Origin: Saccoglossus kowalevskii
Taxonomy: Eukaryota > Hemichordata > Enteropneusta > Harrimaniidae
Assembly: GCF_000003605.2 (NCBI RefSeq)
Contig: NW_003124898.1
Location: 529,083 to 548,687, forward strand
Direction: 5' to 3'
DNA: 19,605 bases
Shown: in pieces, positions 10,043-19,605 of the stretch
Layout: every line of letters starts with the position of its first letter
Position numbering within the stretch: position 1 is the stretch's first letter
Notes under the pieces: generated by a model
Told to the model about the DNA's origin: nothing
Databases searched by the model: none
What the model saw: only the letters and a program-made list of their open reading frames with translations
Program-made: the position numbers and the translations under genes

Positions 10043-10125
10043 GTCTGTCCGTCCGTCCGTCCGTCCGTCCGTCCGTCCGTCTGTCCGTCTGTCTGTCTGT
10101 CCGTCTGTCTGTCCGTCTGTTTGTT
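10043..10125. repeat. GTCC/GTCT tetranucleotide microsatellite
   Basis: A compound tetranucleotide array of about 83 bases: mostly GTCC units in the first half, then mixed GTCT and GTCC. The interspersed C/T changes suggest an old, interrupted array. It makes spurious open frames on both strands (Arg/Ser/Val or Asp/Gly/Thr repeats). Confidence 0.97.
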
Positions 10126-10993
10126 GGTGATCATTCTGTGGCAGTGTCTTTGGACAAAATAAATCTGAGTGAAAATTTTTAACACATCTCATTCTACTCT
10201 GCTTGATATGTATCCAGATATACTATTTTTTTTTTGAGTCACTAGTGGTTCCACTAGTTGAACACCTTGGATTACACCAAATTTCCAAATGACAAAATAT
10301 TTCGACACATACCAAGCATTCAAATGTCTATAAATCATTCAACTTCACCAAGTCTTGGAGTTTATTGAACATTCAAGTTGATCAAATGTTCAAGCCTGAC
10401 AAGGAAGTTTATAAAGTAATTTTCTGAAGTTGGTTCAATGTAAGTAATGTCAGGCCTAGCAGAAAGCCTTTCAGTCTGTAGACTTGACTGTATGTCTGTG
10501 TGTGTACTGTGACAATCACATTTTTGGCTTTTCGAAAGCTACTGCTCAAAGAAATATGGATTACTTTAGTATTGCAACAACGGGGTTCATCCTGAGTTAA
10601 TGACATAATAGAAAGGATGTGAACCATGTTATGTCTGTTCGCCATGCACTCTGAAATTAATGCGAGTTTTCTCATAAGAGCACGAACCAAACTACCAAAC
10701 CAATCACGAAAAAACAAAATGAAAATAAAGAAATTGATCTCTACTATAGAGGGCCTCAATCACAATTCAAAGGTTTGATATACTGTATATCACACGTGAT
10801 GTGTGAAGACACTATTCATAAGTATTACCAGTATTGACTGCGACGAGAGCATTCAGGTATCCTACAACAAACAAGGAAATGTTATGTGATAATATTCTAG
10901 CCGTAATTTCATTTCAGACCACAAAATTCGTAAACAATACAAACTAATTATGTGTCCTTATTTTAAAATTCAAATGCACACAGTAAAGTGAAT

Positions 10994-11060
10994 TAGCCAA
11001 TCGTGTCTCCTCCCCCGGCTTTCCGCGGTGAGTTGAAAATTTTGACGTCAGACCGCGATC
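10994..11060. promoter_or_regulatory. possible CCAAT/GC/CRE cluster
   Basis: Within about 65 bases there is AGCCAATC, a C-rich CCTCCCCCGG block, a CCGCGG block and a perfect CRE palindrome TGACGTCA (11043-11050). This mix is common in animal promoters, and the patch is richer in CpG than the surrounding sequence. No transcript start or nearby exon is evident on either strand, so this is only a weak call. Confidence 0.25.
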
Positions 11061-11858
11061 AAGATTGAATAACAAGTTTTGTAAAAAACAAAAAAAAACG
11101 CAGCAGTGATTATCGGTAAAAAAAAAAATGTTATTTGCACCAGGACTGTGTACCCAATCAAATGGTTTATCATAAGCTATGTTGTTTATATATTACTTCC
11201 TAAAATTAAAAAAAAAAAAAAAATGTGTATCTGATTCAAGTGTGATACGAAATGCCCAAACATGACAAATTGCTGTTACTTGACAGAAATATAGTAATTA
11301 AAAAAATTAATCATTTCAAATTAAACCGTATCACCATGGTTACTAAAAAGCACTTTTTTTTTTGATAGAAGTTTACTGTCATGTCACGAGGTAACAGACA
11401 TTGACTAACTTGGAAACAAAACAACACTGGAACGAAACGACACTCCTCTAATATAAGCCCCGACTATAACAAAATTGGAGGGGAATTTAAACCCCAAAAG
11501 CATGTAAAATTAGTATACTTTTATATTTAAAAAAAATAATCTATTTTTATGAAACTGGGCCTAAAAAGAAATATCATAACTGCTCATTTTTAAGCGATGC
11601 CATATTATCCGGACCATTGATTTTATCTGTTTATAAGATACCCTACTTAACAGTAATGTCAGTAGTACAGGTGATTTTGAATTATTCCGCAAACTTAGGA
11701 CAGAGTTGTTAATGGTGCTAGATCTAGAGGTCGGGGAAGTGGTGTCACTGTCATGTTAAAAAGTAAACTGGGTGAATTATATCTCGAACTATTCCTCCGA
11801 AAGTGGGTGTCATCCGAGTTCTGTTAGACAATTTTAAAGGGCCATAGTCGTCGCGCCA

Positions 11859-12320
11859 CGCATGCGCGAGATGGGTCTCATATAAAGAAAGATGGCGACT
11901 TTGACTGTTGCGCAGAACAACGAGTACAAACTGAGACGTTTCCAAGCTTTATTTGGGTAATTTTTAGGTGATTGGAAGGTATCAATGTAGTCACTGGCGG
12001 TATTCAGTGCAAGTCACGTCCAGGTCAACCCACATACTTGTGATTTTCATTTGAAGAACGCATTGGATTGTGGGAAAATCAACACACATGCGCAGCGCAA
12101 CGACCACCGCACTTTAACTCCTGAGTATGCGTAGCCGACAACGTAGTTTACCATAGCAATCACCACATTCCAACTCCAGCCAAATAACAATGATAATATC
12201 AGAACCAGAAATAATTATGATCAACTTCTAAATCTAGTGTAGACAAATTTTGCAGGATTTAATTGAAATGTGTCTGGAAGACAGGATTTTGAAGGGGGGA
12301 GGCTTCACCTGCGCATGCGT
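11859..12320. promoter_or_regulatory. CpG-richer region with NRF1-like sites
   Basis: NRF1-like CGCATGCGCG at 11859-11868, a half site CATGCGCAG near 12088, and TGCGCATGCGT at 12310-12320. The NRF1 consensus is a GCGCAYGCGC palindrome; each full site here has about one mismatch. AAAGATGGCGAC at 11889 resembles a YY1 site that overlaps an ATG. The combination resembles a TATA-less housekeeping promoter. Which gene it would serve is unclear: the NAGPA start codon is 0.7 kb downstream. Confidence 0.35.
11892..11957 (+). other. orphan ATG, candidate first coding exon
   Basis: An ATG in strong context (AAAGATGG) opens 22 codons starting MATLTVAQNN and ending RRFQALFG, directly followed by an in-frame TAA. 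A possible donor GTAATT starts at 11957, so this could be a first exon spliced onward. I do not recognise the peptide and found no matching second exon. It may equally be chance within a CpG-rich patch. Confidence 0.2.
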
Positions 12321-12701
12321 CAGATGGCCATAGTGTGTTAACTGTTGCGTTTTTAGCGTGTGTTGTTATCATCGATTAAGACTCAATTCCCCCGCGCACG
12401 GGGTGACAACCCTCTCGCTTTAAGTAGTATTAGAACGGTAGGTGACTCCGTGGGAAAATATATGAAATGAAAACAAATCAATTAACACGGCAAATGAATG
12501 TTTTGAGTATATCTTATGATTCTGCGTGTTATATAATGAAACTCTGAATAGAAGAATTACAAATTCAGGTGAAGACAAAATAGCTTATGCTATACATATT
12601 ATTATGTATGAAACATATTCAGCAACACACATTTTAATCTTAAGCTGTTTTCCATCTTTTTTATTCATTTTAATTTTCATTATTTTCATCCTCTGTGTTA
12701 A

Positions 12702-12728
12702 TATTCTATTCTAATCTATTCTATTCTC
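12702..12728. repeat. short ATTCT-type pentanucleotide repeat
   Basis: About five interrupted TATTC/TAATC units just upstream of the GC-rich patch before NAGPA. Confidence 0.7.
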
Positions 12729-12825
12729 CCTGGCGTGTTACTACTCCTAAAACAAGAATTTAGGATTTTGGCCTTATTAAGTAACTTCATTTTTGCTATT
12801 GTCATATCCTGACATATAAGCGTGA

Positions 12826-12935
12826 GTAGACCCTCGCCGGCTGAACGGTACCAGAGCTCACTGTTGGGTTTGGAGCACCGCGGAGGGCGCAACTGGCGCG
12901 ACCTCGTGCCACCGCTGTCGTGCGAATAGTCTCTG
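12826..12935. promoter_or_regulatory. small CpG island, likely NAGPA promoter
   Basis: By eye, 12 CpG dinucleotides lie between 12831 and 12928, in a region where CpG is otherwise rare. It sits 70-180 bases upstream of the NAGPA start codon. There is no TATA box at a useful distance, which fits a TATA-less CpG promoter. The minus strand is open across it (within 12716-12964), but the encoded Arg/Ser/Pro-rich peptide is what a GC-rich patch gives by chance. Confidence 0.5.
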
Positions 12936-12992
12936 CAAAAAACGAAGGCAAAGATCAAATGCAATACGCGAGGGCACTGTTCGTGTAGAAGA

Positions 12993-13064
12993 ATGATTAT
13001 AAGATGGCTGCCCCCATTGTGGGAGCAATTAATGTTGTTTTCTGGTGTTTGTTTGTCCTTTTAA
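12993..13064 (+). other. upstream open reading frame overlapping NAGPA start
   Basis: An ATG at 12993-12995, 11 bases before the NAGPA ATG and in another frame, opens 23 codons (MIIRWLPPLW...) and stops at TAA 13062-13064, inside the NAGPA signal-peptide region. It has A at -3 but A at +4, so it is a weaker context than the main ATG. It matters only if transcription starts upstream of 12993. Confidence 0.4.
13001..13012 (+). promoter_or_regulatory. YY1-type motif over the NAGPA start codon
   Basis: AAGATGGCTGCC matches the known YY1 consensus AANATGGCNGCC, a motif often found around starts of TATA-less genes. It also gives the ATG at 13004 an ideal initiation context (A at -3, G at +4). Confidence 0.45.
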
Positions 13065-16000
13065 CAGTGCTATGTGAGGAATACTCGGCGTAAGTGCTAT
13101 TGTTTAATGACTGATATATCAAATGACCGACGAGATGAATTGGTATTATACAGCGTTGTAAAATGCTGAGTTGTGCTATCAACATAGTGAAATTTTATTA
13201 CATGATCCGTGGTATCTGTTTATACTTACCGGTAGTTTTCTCATGGAAGTCCATGGTTTTGTGAATAGTCCAATTCTATTCCAATATTACCGAACATTGT
13301 GATTACTGATCGAACATTTTTATTTGTTGATCTAAAAACCAAGCCCGTAAAAAAAAATTAAAATATAATCTGACAAGTCGACTGTGTGTCAGAACAGCGT
13401 GAGGGTTTCAATCTGATACCGGACGATGAATATTTCTTGTTCAGTCAAGGGTCTGTATGAACAAATTTAATGAATACATGATAATCAATTTTTTTTTTAT
13501 TTTGAGAGAGAGAGAGAGAGAGAACACAATATGGATTGTGTTAATGTACATAGAGCGACTGTTGTTTTACAGCTCCAGTGTTCTAGTTTAATGTTCAGAA
13601 TATTATTACGGCAAAGCTTCACTTTAAAATGATCGTGGAACCACAGAATAATGACCAAGATTCTTCTCAAACTAATTATAAGATTTATTTTATAAATGAA
13701 GGCAAAACAATTTTCATTCATTCATTTATGGACTTTTTGCTTTGTATTCGCTTAGAGGTATTCTTCTATAAATAGAACCAATATGGTATTCATATCATAT
13801 GCATATTAACATAGGCTATATTGCAATTCTAAATCATTATGAATTGTGGGATAGTTTTGACTGAATTGAATGTGTTTGAACACAACTCCGCCAATGCTCA
13901 TGCAGCCTGACAATTCAACAACGCACTAAAATTCGGAATTGCGATAAGGTCTTCGCTGCATTAATATGCTTAGCAATAGTCGCTTACATTTTGAGTGAGA
14001 AAATTATTACCATATTTAAGCCGACAATGAATTCTAATAAACTTCATACAGTTTAATTGGCCACTCAGTAAAAGTGAAATGAATCACTACATGCAAAAAT
14101 ACAGATCTACAGTTATCAGTTGTGAGCATTCTATTATTCCTGAATTTACAATTCGGTATAAATGTGTTCTCTTGAGAAAGTGCACAAATTAGTGATGTGC
14201 AAATGAAATGAAAAACGCATGTATTTTATTTCAATTTACAATTTTATGTTCATCAGACTTTTAATTGTTTTGTTTAATATCCGGATGTTGTGGTCTTGTA
14301 CCATAGCGTCACCCGCCATATGTAAATGGTTCGCACTGGATGTGCATCCCAGTAAAGATAGCATATTACAATGACGTTGTTGCTACTTTGCATGTACATA
14401 TATCTTATATATGTGTGAGTAACAATGGTTTTAAGGTTTTAAGGGGATGGGTACACCCTAAACTTCCTCTTAAATTCCCCACCGAAATAAATAACTTGAA
14501 TTTTATGAGAGGCATTTTTATTAATTGTCTTGTTTCTTTGATTCCTTTCCAGACTATTCGAGAATGATTACCTCACCCCCTATCCTTCAGGACAGCATGG
14601 ACCGAAACATTCCCATCGGGTTACACGATACTGCCAAGGAGTCTGGTACGGGGACGTAACACATGAAAGTTACCCATCTCATAGTAATCCTCAACTAGAA
14701 CTACCTCTTGTTGAATATAAAAGATATATAAAAACTTTGCAAATCACGGATAATTTATCTAAAGATATCGTTGGACATGTTAGTATTATAAATAACCCTA
14801 TTAGGACAATCTCAGTGCTAGAACCGAAACATTCAAATGGATGCACAGAAGAGATGCGAGAGACCGTTCGAGAGACGGCTAAGCAGAAAAACTGTCTCGT
14901 GGCGATAAATGCTGGATTTTTCAATACCCATACAGGGTCGTGTCTGGGTAATGTCGTTAGCGATGGTAGACTCGTACTCGACTCTCAAGGAATACAGAAT
15001 GCACATTTTGGAATCCGAGAAGATGGCAGTTTGTTTTTCGGGTAAGTTTTGTTGCATAGATTCCATCTATAGACAAATATACATGGCACAAAGATTTTAC
15101 GTCATGTTTTTTTAAAACACTGTAAGTGATTATGTTTGTAAATGACACATTTTCATGAATTTTGTGCGAGTTTTTTCACAATCATCATTCAATCTCTAAA
15201 ATAAAACATTTTTTTCTCCCAACCAGTCTTGTTCTGCAGTGGTTCATAGGGATTACTATATGCTTCAATACTTTAAAACTTTAATGAAATGTTTTTAGTT
15301 ATTATCTGGTCACGCCATTGTGCAATGTTAATTGGAGTGGTTAACAGATGATTGATAATGTCCAGAAGAAAACAGTTTCACATCAATAAAATCAAAGCAA
15401 ATACAAATTTTATTTTTTAATTTTGTTTTGTTGCTATGTTGCTATTTCTGTAAATATTTTATTTTAGCTGAAATTAATTTTTTCTGAAAATATAGGAAAA
15501 ATTCTTTATTACCTGGATTCTATTCTCATAGATTTCCTTCAGTGAAAATAGCAATAATAAATTTGATGCAAAAATAAACTCCTTTAATTTAGTTTATCTT
15601 TTTTTTTGTGAATAGCAATGCAATAACTAAAATATATTTATTGCAAAATACCATATTTATACTATAAACATGTGTGTTTATTGTTTTTGTTAATTGAGTA
15701 AGCTGTGACTAGAGTCATATATAGAAGATTTGTACCATCTGTTATTTTGATTCAGTAAATACAACACAGATGCTACTACCGGTAGTCATGTGATATGTCA
15801 TGTGACACACTAGCAGTTTGTAGTCCTCAGATTTGGTGAGCTTGTGAATGAATACGTTGAAACAATAAAAAAGACGTGATAAGAGATTGAGAGCATTTCT
15901 TCTAATAATCTATTTGGATGTGCTTGCTGAGTGATGGTTGCAGTAAAATTCACCCATAAACACATGGGATACATTCAGCACTGTCTTAGTGGTCAAAGGT

Positions 16001-19000
16001 CAGAGATATTACTGTAATCACTCTATTAGTTGGACCAGCTAGATTTTGTTGAGATTATTTATTATTTTCTCATAACCATTCAACCACCAACTTTGATGTT
16101 CATTTTTGTTGGCAAAAAATATAAACCAGATACATGTAGACTATTTAGTCTTTCAGTGTTTGTTTCCATGTTTCACAAAATTATGTGCTAAAAAATCATA
16201 TTACATCTGAGTAAATTCTACTACTTTTTTTGCAGTTATTTATCTGAGAGTGATTTAGTAGATAAAACAAATCCATTTGTTCAGTTAGTTGGTGGTGTGG
16301 TATGGCTTGTTAGAAATGGACAAAGCTACGTGAATACAAGTAGATATATAGAATGTGGTGATACAGAGGAAACAGGTGAGTTTAATAATTAGACTATTCT
16401 TATTGGCTGTCATGTGACTTGTTGTTGGTTAGTTTTAGAAGTTGATCTATCAATATTGAGTGGTTGTTACTGACTATTCTGCTGAAGTCAGTTTATGCAG
16501 GAAGGCCACCACAAAACTGTGATTCGCAATTTTGAATTAAATTGTAATTGCGTTTTTTCAGAATCTTGTATATACATCTATTTGACTCAGTTTTTGCCGT
16601 TTAATTTAAAACATGTCATAACTTTCATAATTGTCTATAAATATAAAAATATATGTATGTTTATTTGCTGGTGTCATGTTAATAGAAGAGGTGGAATATT
16701 CATTTGGTTTATTTTTTGCTCCAAAATACAATGTATTCTAGACTATGAGTTGTTTTAATTTATTTTTTAAACAGCGCAAAAAGAAATATCATTTTGTTTC
16801 TCACATATTTATTTTCAGATTTTTGCCATAAAACAGCTTTTAATTACTTTTCAGCCTAAATAACTGAAATTATTATACATCTGACATTGGAAACAATATA
16901 ATTCAACCATTTGTGAAACCCTATATAATTATGTTCAAAACCATTCAAGAATCTAGATGTATTGGTTTGGCTCGATATTTAACAATGGCTTACAGGATGT
17001 GCTTGTGAAATGAATCTCGGCCAGTTTTGCCATTTGATGTTCAGCCTAAGGTAGTATTTGAACCACTATGCTACCAGTGACCGGTTTATACTGAATCATT
17101 AACATATTACTTTCTTACCATAGAATCATTTCTGTAATTGACGTCAGCAATCGTGCTAGAATAGAACAAATGCAGTATACATGTATATGATTGTGACGTT
17201 TTTGGGACTACATTATTGTATGCGTCAGAATACATACTTTTGTAATGGTGTTATGTCACCTGATCACCCGAGTGTATTGATATGTAAAAAGTAGTGTCGT
17301 TGGTGTAACTGAAAATGTGTTCTTGAGTCAACACATCACAATGGTAAAATTGTGAAACATTTATTTAAACAATAATGAACCCCCCCCCCCCCACACAGTG
17401 CCATATTGGATGAGTAGAAGAGTCTCTGGCAAGATAATGCGTGAAGTGAAACTGAACATTTTATTGTGTCCAGACCCTTCTTCAAATTCAATATGATGCT
17501 GTGAAAGATCCATTATTGTTGTTGTAATTCACCACCATCAGAATTGAACAAATTTAGTTAGATTTGGGGACTTTTTCTTGAAATTGAATTTACTTGCGAA
17601 TATAGGTTTACATTATTGTGTGATAATATAAAACCATGACATCATAAAAACCTCAAATTCTGATAATGGTGATTTATAATCTTCAGTAGCTTTGTAAGGG
17701 TCTGTGTGTTTTGTTCTTCAGGCACAGTAGATGAATTCATTCGTGTTGTTGCGGCGAGAATGGCTGTCGGGCATGACAAAGATGGCAGAGTGGTACTGAT
17801 TCAGGTAGATGGTGAAACATGGAAAAAAGGGTGAGTTCTTCATGAAAGTTAGTCTCTATTGATAGAATTTTTAAAAATACTTTTTGTGAAATAAAAAGTA
17901 GTTTTTATTCTTTGGTTTGAATAGTTTTCTAGATGTTGCCCAGATCAAATGTTTTTTAAATATGGCAAAAATGCAGAAACAACTGATTTGACATATTAAA
18001 AAATTTGGGAAATTTTCCAAGCTAGAAGTGTATAAAAAATGGCATTTGATATACTGTTAATGATAATCATGACTTATTTTAGACTAAATAGAAAATTTCA
18101 ACTACATAGGGATGTTATTGACTGATGGGATATCCAATGTGCAAAAAATTATAATATGTATTTATAACTAATTTGAGTGATGGTCATCGAATAGAGACTG
18201 TCAGAGAGAAAAATACTAAATATTAAAAATAAGATCATGTTCTGTTCTACCATTTAATACCTGTAGTATAATAACATAGTGTCATAAATGTAACTACCTC
18301 TCAGTATAAAGTTTAATTTATTTTAATTTCAACAACTTGAAGGAGTACACAGGACATGAATGAAAAAAATTACAAGTTACATATTGTGTTCACACATGCA
18401 CAAACCCACAAAAAATGATTAGAAAAAAAAAAAAAAATTTATTCATTTTAAAAATTTCATGAAATGAAATGTATAATATTGTTTTTTCTCTTGGACTAAT
18501 GGCTTAAAAATATTCCTCTTCAGAGCCAACTTAGACGAGTTTGCTGCTTTCCTGATAGATTTGGGAATCATAAATGCAATCAACCTTGATGGCGGTGGAT
18601 CAGCTACTTACGTGGTGAATGGAACCACTATCAACTACCCTACAGATAAATGGTAAGGAGTATGGATGTAAAATTATGAATTTCAATAGTTTTCATGTTT
18701 TTAAAAATAAAATGTGGGGTCTCAATTGTAATTATGGTGAGTTTTGTATCACAAGCCATTATTCAACACTGAGGGCGCTATCACCAGATATGATGTCTGA
18801 ATCAGTGTTTGAAATTACTACCCACCCGCATGTACAGAGGCACGAAATCTACGGAGAACCACTGTTAGATGTATTTTTTCATTCATGTCCTGTGTGTTCC
18901 TTAAAGTAGTTGAAATTAAAATATATGATTGAAAAATAGCTGATTCATTCCTACAATGTTACATTCTTGTTTACCAGTGCTGGAAGTGATATGTATCGAT

Positions 19001-19183
19001 GTGACCGGCCGGTTTCCACTGTCCTGTGTGTTCATGAACCTGAATGCAACCCACAGAATTGTAGTAACCATGGTGACTGTGTATTGGGAACATGCAACTG
19101 CCATGAGTATTGGAGTGGTACAAGTTGTGATACCCTGCAGTGTGGAACATCAAATTGTGGTCTCTATGGCAACTGCACAGAAG
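13004..19183 (+). CDS. NAGPA: N-acetylglucosamine-1-phosphodiester alpha-N-acetylglucosaminidase (5' six exons)
   Basis: The uncovering enzyme of the Golgi: it removes the covering GlcNAc from GlcNAc-phosphomannose on lysosomal enzymes to expose mannose-6-phosphate. Exons: 13004-13089, 14553-15041, 16236-16375, 17722-17830, 18524-18652, 18978-19183; all introns are GT-AG with matching phases, giving 386 complete codons. Residues 1-24 are a signal peptide with a hydrophobic core (VVFWCLFVLL). The phosphodiester glycosidase domain follows, with INAGFFN, CLGNVVSDGR, ENPFVQL-like NPFVQLVGGVVW and the hallmark INLDGGGSATYVVNGT (DGGGS at 297-301). From Cys318 the protein is cysteine-rich: CDRPVSTVLCVHEPEC, then an EGF-like module (Cys341, 346, 352, 357, 359, 368) and the start of a second. 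The rest of the EGF region, the membrane span and the cytoplasmic tail lie beyond the window. The ATG at 13004 was chosen for the signal peptide and strong context. N-glycosylation sequons include NTS and NGT. Confidence 0.95.
13090..14552 (+). other. NAGPA intron 1 (1463 bp)
   Basis: Donor GTAAGT at 13090, acceptor CCTTTCCAG ending at 14552. It contains a GA dinucleotide run at 13504-13523. A 75-codon open stretch at 14340-14567 runs through the acceptor and is not a gene. Nothing else was recognised. Confidence 0.85.
13504..13523. repeat. (GA)10 microsatellite
   Basis: Ten uninterrupted GA units in NAGPA intron 1. Confidence 0.95.
15042..16235 (+). other. NAGPA intron 2 (1194 bp)
   Basis: Donor GTAAGT at 15042, acceptor TTTTTTGCAG ending at 16235. 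AT-rich. It contains one decayed MITE copy (about 15446-15580). No gene recognised. Confidence 0.85.
15446..15580 (+). mobile_element. decayed MITE, copy 4
   Basis: CTGTAAATATTTTATTTTAG at 15448, then CTGAAATTAATTTT and, after a gap, the blocks TATAGGAAAAA, a TTACCTGGATTCTATTCTCA stretch and CTTCAGTGAAAATAG. These occur in the same order in the copy at 4311-4521. Internal deletions and a missing right end mark it as old. Confidence 0.6.
16376..17721 (+). other. NAGPA intron 3 (1346 bp)
   Basis: Donor GTGAGT at 16376, acceptor TTCTTCAG ending at 17721. AT-rich, with a run of 13 C at 17380-17392 and an isolated CRE-like TGACGTCA at 17139-17146. The open stretch at 16495-16758 has no recognisable product. 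Confidence 0.85.
17831..18523 (+). other. NAGPA intron 4 (693 bp)
   Basis: Donor GTGAGT at 17831, acceptor TCTTCAG ending at 18523. Very AT-rich with a long A run near 18422-18437. No gene or recognisable repeat. Confidence 0.85.
18653..18977 (+). other. NAGPA intron 5 (325 bp)
   Basis: Donor GTAAGG at 18653, acceptor TTTACCAG ending at 18977. It splits the codon for the first Cys of the cysteine-rich region. The frame at 18619-18909 reads from the exon into the intron out of phase and is not coding. Confidence 0.85.
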
Positions 19184-19281
19184 GTGATATCTCATTTCAT
19201 TGTTTTGATAATGTTTTATTATTATTTACGAAAACTCAGTTTTGTACACATAAGTTATTGTTTATTTGGAATAGATTCATT

Positions 19282-19605
19282 TAATGATAACTCACCTATT
19301 GCTAACATACCTAACACTAACATATATAATGCTAACACACCTAATGTTACCACACCTAATGTTACCACACATAATGTTAACGCATCTAATGTTAACACAT
19401 CTATTGTTAACACATCTATTAACACATCTAATGTTAACACAGCTAATGTTAACAACCTAATGTTAACACACCTAATGTTAACACACCTAATGTTAACACA
19501 TAATGTTAACACACTTAATGTTAACATACCTAATGCTAACACACCTAATGCTAACACACCTAATGCTAACACACCTAATGCTAACACACCTAATGCTAAC
19601 ACACC
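19282..19605. repeat. 15-bp minisatellite, about 22 units, cut by the window end
   Basis: Unit consensus TAATGTTAACACACC. Unit starts include 19282, 19297, 19327, 19342 and so on to 19591, with three short units of 12-14 bases (at 19417, 19444 and 19488). Early units are diverged; the last five (19531-19605) are identical TAATGCTAACACACC. The array lies in the NAGPA intron that starts at 19184 and goes on past the window. Because 15 is a multiple of 3, it produces a long spurious minus-strand frame with a five-residue period. Confidence 0.97.

Larger units (their letters stand above)
9850..11800. other. intergenic region after AARS1
   Basis: No coding exon was recognised. It contains a GTCC/GTCT microsatellite (10043-10125), several A- or T-homopolymer tracts (for example near 11089, 11119, 11208 and 11352) and a small CpG-richer patch near 10994-11060. 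A 116-codon minus-strand open frame at 10409-10759 matches nothing I know and is not called. Confidence 0.6.

Noticed and set aside
10000-10192. Open frames on both strands with Arg/Ser/Val or Thr/Asp/Gly repeats.
   Set aside because: Both are produced by the GTCC/GTCT microsatellite.
10409-10759. 116-codon minus-strand open frame between the two genes.
   Set aside because: No recognisable motif or family, no clear promoter or splice structure, and composition like the intergenic background.
12716-12964. 82-codon minus-strand frame through the GC-rich patch before NAGPA.
   Set aside because: GC-rich DNA is open by chance; the peptide has no recognisable domain and the patch is better explained as a promoter CpG island.
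14737-15148. Several overlapping open frames on both strands around 14.7-15.1 kb.
   Set aside because: They are shadows of, or run out of, the second NAGPA exon (14553-15041), whose frame is supported by family similarity.
19255-19602. 115-codon minus-strand open frame with a repeating hydrophobic pentapeptide.
   Set aside because: It is a by-product of the 15-bp minisatellite, whose unit length is a multiple of three.
1-19605. CRISPR arrays, bacterial operons, tRNA or rRNA genes.
   Set aside because: The DNA is clearly eukaryotic. The tandem arrays have no unique spacers, and no cloverleaf or rRNA-like sequence was recognised by eye; a tRNAscan or Rfam search could not be run.

Overview
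This is eukaryotic genomic DNA, AT-rich, with two protein-coding genes split by GT-AG introns, both on the + strand. I have no taxonomic search. The exon sequences look like an invertebrate's. The many short TA-flanked inverted-repeat elements and the GTCC/GTCT microsatellite are the kind of repeats common in marine lophotrochozoans, so a mollusc is my best inference, not a demonstration.

Layout. Positions 1-1338 are intron or upstream DNA. From 1339 to 9708 eleven exons encode the last 523 residues of a cytoplasmic alanyl-tRNA synthetase (AARS1): the end of the N-terminal half, the tRNA editing domain with its metal-binding His/His/Cys/His set, and the C-Ala domain. Exons 1-11 in the window are 1339-1489, 2343-2512, 3226-3354, 4696-4833, 5283-5423, 5640-5752, 7188-7296, 7487-7612, 8199-8318, 8935-9135 and 9535-9708. 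All phases join without a frameshift. The introns carry at least four copies of short TA-flanked MITE-like elements, a nine-copy 47-bp minisatellite that repeats the end of the third exon together with its splice donor, and an 847-bp element flanked by perfect 10-bp direct repeats.

Positions 9709 to about 13003 hold the AARS1 3' end and an intergenic stretch with a GTCC/GTCT microsatellite and two or three CpG-richer patches that look like promoters. One of them (around 11.86-12.32 kb) has NRF1-like sites and an orphan ATG in good context. From 13004 to 19183 six exons encode the first 386 residues of N-acetylglucosamine-1-phosphodiester alpha-N-acetylglucosaminidase (NAGPA, the mannose-6-phosphate uncovering enzyme): signal peptide, phosphodiester glycosidase domain, and the start of the EGF-like region. 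The window ends in a NAGPA intron filled by a 15-bp minisatellite.

The two genes have unrelated jobs (tRNA charging in the cytosol; Golgi processing of lysosomal-enzyme glycans), and nothing here suggests they work together. The most interesting signals are the amplified exon-end/splice-donor minisatellite, the oppositely oriented MITE copies that flank that same exon, and the 847-bp transposon-like insertion with an internal hairpin.
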